Shown in pieces: positions 59,941-64,000 of a stretch of DNA of 64,000 nt. Each line of letters opens with the position of its first letter. The stretch's first letter is position 1. The DNA lies in NCBI RefSeq assembly GCF_011064615.1, contig NZ_JAALJH010000051.1, forward strand, positions 1-64,000, read 5' to 3'. The DNA comes from Aquisphaera insulae. GTDB taxonomy: Bacteria; Planctomycetota; Planctomycetia; Isosphaerales; Isosphaeraceae. A program made the translations under genes and the position numbers. The notes under the pieces are model-generated. The model was not told where the DNA came from, ran no database searches, and worked only from the letters and a program-made list of their open reading frames with translations.

Positions 59941-60069
59941 GGAACTCGCCAAGCTGAGGGATCGGCCGATGACCCGCCGCGGCAGGACGCAAGGAATCAG
60001 TCTACCCGTCGCGGGCCGTCCTGGCCAAAGCGAGGTGCCCAGCCCCTCGGGACGTCGGGACGTGAAGGC

Positions 60070-62541
60070 TCACGGGATCGGGCAGGGCTTCACGTCCCAG
60101 ATCTCGCGTGCGTACTCCTCGATGGTCCGGTCCGACGAGAAATAGCCGCTGGCGGCGACATTGAGGATGGACTTGCGCGTCCAGCCCTCGGGGTCCTCGC
60201 GCCAGAGATTGCCGATACGATCATGCGTCTGGATGTAGCTGCCGAGGTCCGCCAGGTGCATGAAGTAGTCGCCGTGGTCGAGGAGCACCTGGCGGATCAG
60301 GTCGTATCGAGACGGGTCGCCGGGGCTGATCAGGTCGCTCGAGAGCATGTCCAGGACCGCGCGCGTTTCCGGCTCGTTCTGATAGTGCCAGCCCGGGTCG
60401 TAGGATGGCCGGCGGGCCGCGACCTCGGCCGCCGTCAGGCCGAAGAAGAAGATGTTCTCCTCGCCCGCCCGCTCGCCCATCTCGATCGTGGCCCCGTCGC
60501 GGGTGCCGATCGTGAGGGCGCCGTTCATCATGAATTTCATGTTGCTCGTCCCGCTCGCCTCGTAGCCGGCCGTCGAGATCTGCTCGGAGAGGTCGGTCGC
60601 GGGGATGACCTGCTCGGCGAGCGTGACGCCGTAATTCGGCAGGAAGGCGACGCGAAGGCGGCCCCGCGCCCGCGGGTCGCGGTTCACGGCCGCGGCCACG
60701 TCGTTGATCAGCCGGATGATCCGCTTGGCGAGGTGATAGGCCGGCGCGGCCTTGCCGGCGAACAGATAGGTCCGCGGTGCGGGATCGAACGAGGAGTCGG
60801 TCCGCAGGCGATGGTAGACCGTCAGGATGTGGAGGACGTTGAGGAGCTGACGCTTGTATTCATGAATCCGCTTCACCTGGGTGTCGACGAGGGTTTCCGG
60901 GTCGATTTCGACGTCGAGATCGCGCTTCAGCCAGTTGCCGAAGCGGACCTTGGCGGCCAGCCTGGCGGCGCGGAACTTCTCGCGGAAGGCGGCATCCTCC
61001 GCCAGCGGCCCGAGCTCGGCGAGTCGGTCGAGATCCCTCGGCCAGGAGTCGCCGAGGGCTTCCGTCAGCAGGGCGGCCAGGTCGGGATTGGCCAGGAGCA
61101 GCCAGCGCCGGGGCGTCACGCCGTTGGTCTTGTTGCTGAATCGGCCGGGGAAGATATCGGCGAGGTCCGCGACGGTGACCTCCCGGAGGAGTCGGCTGTG
61201 GATCTGGGCCACGCCGTTGGTGCTGTGCGTCCCCACGATCGCGAGGTTGGCCATCCGCACCTGCCGGGCCGGCGTCTCCTCGATCAGGCTCACCCGGGAC
61301 AGCACCCAGTTGTCTCCGGGGTACTTCGCCCGGACGTCGCCGAGGAAGCGATGGTTGATCTCGTAGATGATGTCCATGAGACGTGGCAGGAAGGTCTGGA
61401 ACATCTCCACGGGCCACTTCTCGAGCGCCTCGGGAAGCAGGGTGTGGTTGGTGTAGGCGAGCGTGCGGACGGTCAGGTCCCAGGCCTCGTCCCAGCCCAG
61501 GCGGGCCTCGTCCAGGAGGATCCGCATCAGCTCGGCGACGGCCATGGCGGGGTGGGTGTCGTTGAGCTGGATCGCCACCTTGTCCGGGAGGTCCGCCCAG
61601 GCATTGCCCCGGTCGCGGAACCTCCGCACGATGTCGGCCAGCGAGCAGCCGACGAGGAAATACTCCTGGACGAAGCGGAGAGTCCGCCCCCGCGCCGTGG
61701 AGTCGTCCGGATAGAGGACCCGCGTGAGCGACTCCGCCATCACCTTGTAGAGGACCGCGTCCACGAACTCGCCGCCGGAGAATTCGCCGAAATCGAAGAA
61801 GTCCGGCGACGCGGCCCCCCAGAGGCGGAGCGTGTTGATGGTCCGGCCGCCATGGCCGGCCACCGGCCGGTCGTAGGGGATGCCCAGCATGTGGATCGGC
61901 TGGCCGGGGAGCCGGTGGAGGGTCCCCCCCTGGAATTCGAACGAACAGTTGAGCGAGACCTCGACCGACTCCGTCGTCCGGGCGACCTCCCAGGGATCCG
62001 GGTGCATGAGCCAGTTGTCCGGCTGCTCCACCTGGCTGCCGTCGTGGATCTCCTGGCGGAACATGCCGTATTCGTACCTCAGCCCGTAGCCGATGGCCGG
62101 GATCTCGAGCGTCGCCAGCGAGTCCATGAAGCAGGCCGCCAGCCGACCGAGGCCGCCATTGCCCAGCCCCGCGTCCGGCTCGGCGTCGAGCAGCTCCGCC
62201 CAGTCCTGATGCGGGTCGGACCGCAGGTCCTCCTCGACGTAACCACGCACCCCCAGGTTGTTCACCGTGTTCAGCAGGGTGCGGCCGATCAGGAACTCCA
62301 TCGACAGGTAATAGACCTGCTTCGCATTCCGCCGGTGGTGAGTCTCCTTGGTGAGCAGCCAGCGCTGGGTCAACACGTCGCGTAGCGACCGCGCCACGGC
62401 CTCGAACCGCTGCCGCTGGTTCGCCCCGTCCATAGGGACGACGTGATCGAACACGAGGTGACGATCGTAGTAATCCTGATCCCGGAAGCGAAACATCCCC
62501 TCGTATCGTTCCAGATCGTCCCCGGCCCTGGGCTCGGACAT
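60070..62541 (-). CDS. glgP: Glycogen/alpha-glucan phosphorylase
   Basis: The 823-residue GT35 enzyme releases glucose-1-phosphate from glycogen or maltodextrin. Characteristic motifs are GLGNGGLGRLAACFMDS, RVHEYKRQ-like KRIHEYKRQLLN, and the pyridoxal-phosphate site SGTSNMKFMMNGALTIG with Lys669. The length is normal for the glycogen phosphorylase branch. It stands alone, 117 bp beyond the divergent 5' end of the SGNH operon, with no other glycogen genes nearby. Confidence 0.97.
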   Translation of the reverse strand: MSEPRAGDDLERYEGMFRFRDQDYYDRHLVFDHVVPMDGANQRQRFEAVARSLRDVLTQRWLLTKETHHRRNAKQVYYLSMEFLIGRTLLNTVNNLGVRGYVEEDLRSDPHQDWAELLDAEPDAGLGNGGLGRLAACFMDSLATLEIPAIGYGLRYEYGMFRQEIHDGSQVEQPDNWLMHPDPWEVARTTESVEVSLNCSFEFQGGTLHRLPGQPIHMLGIPYDRPVAGHGGRTINTLRLWGAASPDFFDFGEFSGGEFVDAVLYKVMAESLTRVLYPDDSTARGRTLRFVQEYFLVGCSLADIVRRFRDRGNAWADLPDKVAIQLNDTHPAMAVAELMRILLDEARLGWDEAWDLTVRTLAYTNHTLLPEALEKWPVEMFQTFLPRLMDIIYEINHRFLGDVRAKYPGDNWVLSRVSLIEETPARQVRMANLAIVGTHSTNGVAQIHSRLLREVTVADLADIFPGRFSNKTNGVTPRRWLLLANPDLAALLTEALGDSWPRDLDRLAELGPLAEDAAFREKFRAARLAAKVRFGNWLKRDLDVEIDPETLVDTQVKRIHEYKRQLLNVLHILTVYHRLRTDSSFDPAPRTYLFAGKAAPAYHLAKRIIRLINDVAAAVNRDPRARGRLRVAFLPNYGVTLAEQVIPATDLSEQISTAGYEASGTSNMKFMMNGALTIGTRDGATIEMGERAGEENIFFFGLTAAEVAARRPSYDPGWHYQNEPETRAVLDMLSSDLISPGDPSRYDLIRQVLLDHGDYFMHLADLGSYIQTHDRIGNLWREDPEGWTRKSILNVAASGYFSSDRTIEEYAREIWDVKPCPIP

Positions 62542-62670
62542 TGGTGCGCCTCCCGGCGAGCGGTTTACGAATACCCCGTTCTGGGGAGAACGTCATGATC
62601 GACGCCGCGGTCGGCCTCTTGCAATGTGACTTCGACGGACGGGCATGGAGTCGATCATTTCTGGCATCAT

Positions 62671-63090
62671 TCAATGCCGTTTGGAGCATCCTGGCCCATG
62701 AATCACGCATGGCGGCGTGATCACACCAGCGGCCGGCGGCGAATCAAGCCTGCCTTCATGGGTCATCTCTCGCGATTCCGCCGTCACGGGGTGCTTCACG
62801 AGGACTCGCTTCACGACCGGCACGACGCGGGGTTCGCAGCCCTCATGATGGGCGTGGAACCGAAACACGCACCGCAGGCAGGAGCATCGAGCCTTCGGGT
62901 AGCAGACGACCGTATCGCGCGACTCGAAATTGTAGGCCGTGGTCTTCTCGGTGGACGTCGTGGGGACGCACCTCGCGCAGGCAGGCGAGGACGCCGCATG
63001 GTGGTGGGGCGGCTGGGCAAGGGCACCTCCCCTTCCCTGCGCGATCACGAGCGCCGCCAGGCCGATCGCGAGTCCCTTCGCTGCGTTCAT
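62671..63090 (-). CDS. Secreted Cys/His-rich protein of unknown function
   Basis: The 139-residue protein has a signal peptide (about 1-26, ending GALAQPP), a His run and ten cysteines, arranged partly in pairs (CARC, CSCLRC). The central stretch TTAYNFESRDTVVCYPKARC is likely structural or metal-binding. It lies 27 bp after the porin gene on the same strand and may be co-transcribed. A metal-binding or disulfide-rich periplasmic role is a guess from composition. Confidence 0.7.
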   Translation of the reverse strand: MNAAKGLAIGLAALVIAQGRGGALAQPPHHHAASSPACARCVPTTSTEKTTAYNFESRDTVVCYPKARCSCLRCVFRFHAHHEGCEPRVVPVVKRVLVKHPVTAESREMTHEGRLDSPPAAGVITPPCVIHGPGCSKRH

Positions 63091-63117
63091 GAGACCTTCC
63101 CGGGCCGGCGGCCTCGC

Positions 63118-64000
63118 TCAGAAGTCGTAGTGGAACCGGATCCCCAGGCCGTCGAAGCTGCCGCTGGCGCTCCTCAGGACCGAGTTGATCTGGGTGTGAA
63201 CGTAGTTGACCTGGAAATTCATCTCCGAGTTGATGTACCAGGCGAGGCCGAGAGTTACGTCGTTCTCGATGCCCGCCCGGGCGCCGACGGTCGGCGACAA
63301 CACCGGCTGGCCGGAATGGAGATCCAGGTAACTGAACCGGGCCAGCAACTGCATGGCACCCCGGCCGTAGCTGATCCGGCCGTCCTTCCCACGCATCATC
63401 CAGGCATTCTCCAGGGGCTGGGTCCGGTCCCACGACCCCTGCTTCTTGTTGTATCGGCGATAGTCCCCCTCCGTGAGGAAGTATCCCGACTCGACGTAGA
63501 AGCCCTGGTAGCTCACCATCCCGCGAGGGCCGGAGAGCACCGATTGCGCGGTCATCCCCGTGTAGGCCGAGGGGGCGAACGTGTAGAGGTATTCGCCGGA
63601 GAACGAGAGTCGGCCGAGGACCATCGCGAATTCGGGCACGAGGTAATACTCCCCGTAGGGGGAATACCAGGTCCCCGTCTGCATCACGTTGGGGAGATCC
63701 GTCTTCGTCGCACCGGCCCGGACGAGGGCCCGGTCGCCCGGCGAGGTGCTGTGATTATCGAGCGTCCGCTCCATGACCGTCATGCCCAGATGGACGAGCT
63801 TCCGCCCCTTGTCCTCGTAGATCGGCAGCGCGGTGCTGCGGATCGCGACCCCGTACTCCCCGTCGCCGGCACCGGCGCCGAACGGGTTGATGGTCGTGCT
63901 GCCAGAGCGGAAGAGGGCCGAGGCGAGCGTGATCCGATCGTTGTAATAGGAGTCGAAGAAGTTGATCCCGTTGACGTAGTCGAACCGGTTCACGAACGCG
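63118..64000 (-). CDS. OprP/OprO-type porin, 5' end outside the window
   Basis: The visible 294 residues are the C-terminal part of an outer-membrane beta-barrel: alternating polar/hydrophobic strands, aromatic girdles (YGEYYLVPEFAMVLG, SFSGEYLYTF) and a final strand ending in Phe (GLGIRFHYDF), the usual signal for barrel insertion. FVNRFDYVNGINFFDSYYND near the left of the visible part fits the phosphate-selective porin family. The frame is still open at the window edge, so the GTG at 63993 is probably not the start. Its presence supports a diderm envelope. Confidence 0.88.
   Translation of the reverse strand, partial: AFVNRFDYVNGINFFDSYYNDRITLASALFRSGSTTINPFGAGAGDGEYGVAIRSTALPIYEDKGRKLVHLGMTVMERTLDNHSTSPGDRALVRAGATKTDLPNVMQTGTWYSPYGEYYLVPEFAMVLGRLSFSGEYLYTFAPSAYTGMTAQSVLSGPRGMVSYQGFYVESGYFLTEGDYRRYNKKQGSWDRTQPLENAWMMRGKDGRISYGRGAMQLLARFSYLDLHSGQPVLSPTVGARAGIENDVTLGLAWYINSEMNFQVNYVHTQINSVLRSASGSFDGLGIRFHYDF

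Noticed and set aside
63991..63993. GTG as the start of the porin gene
   Set aside because: The frame continues open upstream to the window edge and no signal peptide follows the GTG, so the gene is cut by the window.

Overview
The window is 64 kb of high-GC DNA. Its gene content points to a planctomycete, most likely of the Isosphaeraceae type. The pointers are two ECF sigma factor genes, each followed at once by a giant membrane Ser/Thr kinase (one with WD40 repeats, one with TPRs); many secreted proteins of unknown function; secreted GH2 and GH127-type glycosidases; an Hsp70/EcsC pair; and a small basic protein carrying an FPNFEKIFG motif. The assignment is inferred from gene content, because no rRNA or other marker gene is present. 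I found no tRNA, rRNA, CRISPR array, complete insertion sequence or phage gene.

Layout. 1-640: the tail of a possible antitoxin, a stub of a PIN-domain toxin and three copies of a 23-bp dispersed repeat. 640-2240: a secreted retropepsin-like protease and a small coiled-coil protein. 2312-8335 (minus): a secreted unknown protein, an ECF sigma factor and a WD40 Ser/Thr kinase. 8505-9499: an Rpn-type nuclease gene between 22-bp direct repeats. 9533-14541 (minus): a secreted GH2 glycosidase and a Gly/Trp-rich TPR protein. 14771-20560 (minus): a second ECF sigma-kinase module followed by two paralogous genes, with a relic of a kinase 3' end between the paralogs. 20945-24678: a PAS histidine kinase, a HAD phosphatase and a divergent sugar-phosphate isomerase. 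24897-25759: a two-gene unit with a HEPN-like second protein. 25784-28083: a PH-like membrane protein, a small protein and an S1/P1 nuclease. 28223-32270: a SEC-C protein and a TPR protein. 32271-32415: a MITE-like element bounded by CTAG. 32416-38787: an orphan Imm22-like protein, a GH127-SGNH fusion, YceI, a membrane protein and an alpha/beta hydrolase. 39239-42309: asd, truA and a GT4 glycosyltransferase. 42265-49509: a GT39 glycosyltransferase, an apparently cysteine-less radical-SAM relative, a MoxR/VWA pair and prs. 49818-54044: a thioredoxin-NHL protein, a BASS transporter and a DUF1254/DUF1214 protein. 54064-64000 (minus): Hsp70, EcsC, a TPR/SGNH membrane protein, glycogen phosphorylase, a Cys-rich secreted protein and a truncated porin.

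How it fits together. Housekeeping genes (asd, truA, prs, glgP) are scattered among accessory signalling and cell-envelope genes. The two sigma-kinase modules share their architecture and a similar short N-terminal segment in the kinases, so they look like two versions of one signalling device with different output domains. The most unusual parts are the kinase-linked tandem gene pair with a conserved kinase-tail relic, the MITE-like element that supplies or abuts the stop codons of two convergent genes, the degenerate radical-SAM relative, the HEPN-like bicistron and the GH127-SGNH fusion. Start codons were chosen by reading Shine-Dalgarno-like sequences, signal peptides and domain starts. 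Several remain uncertain because many genes here have weak ribosome-binding sites.
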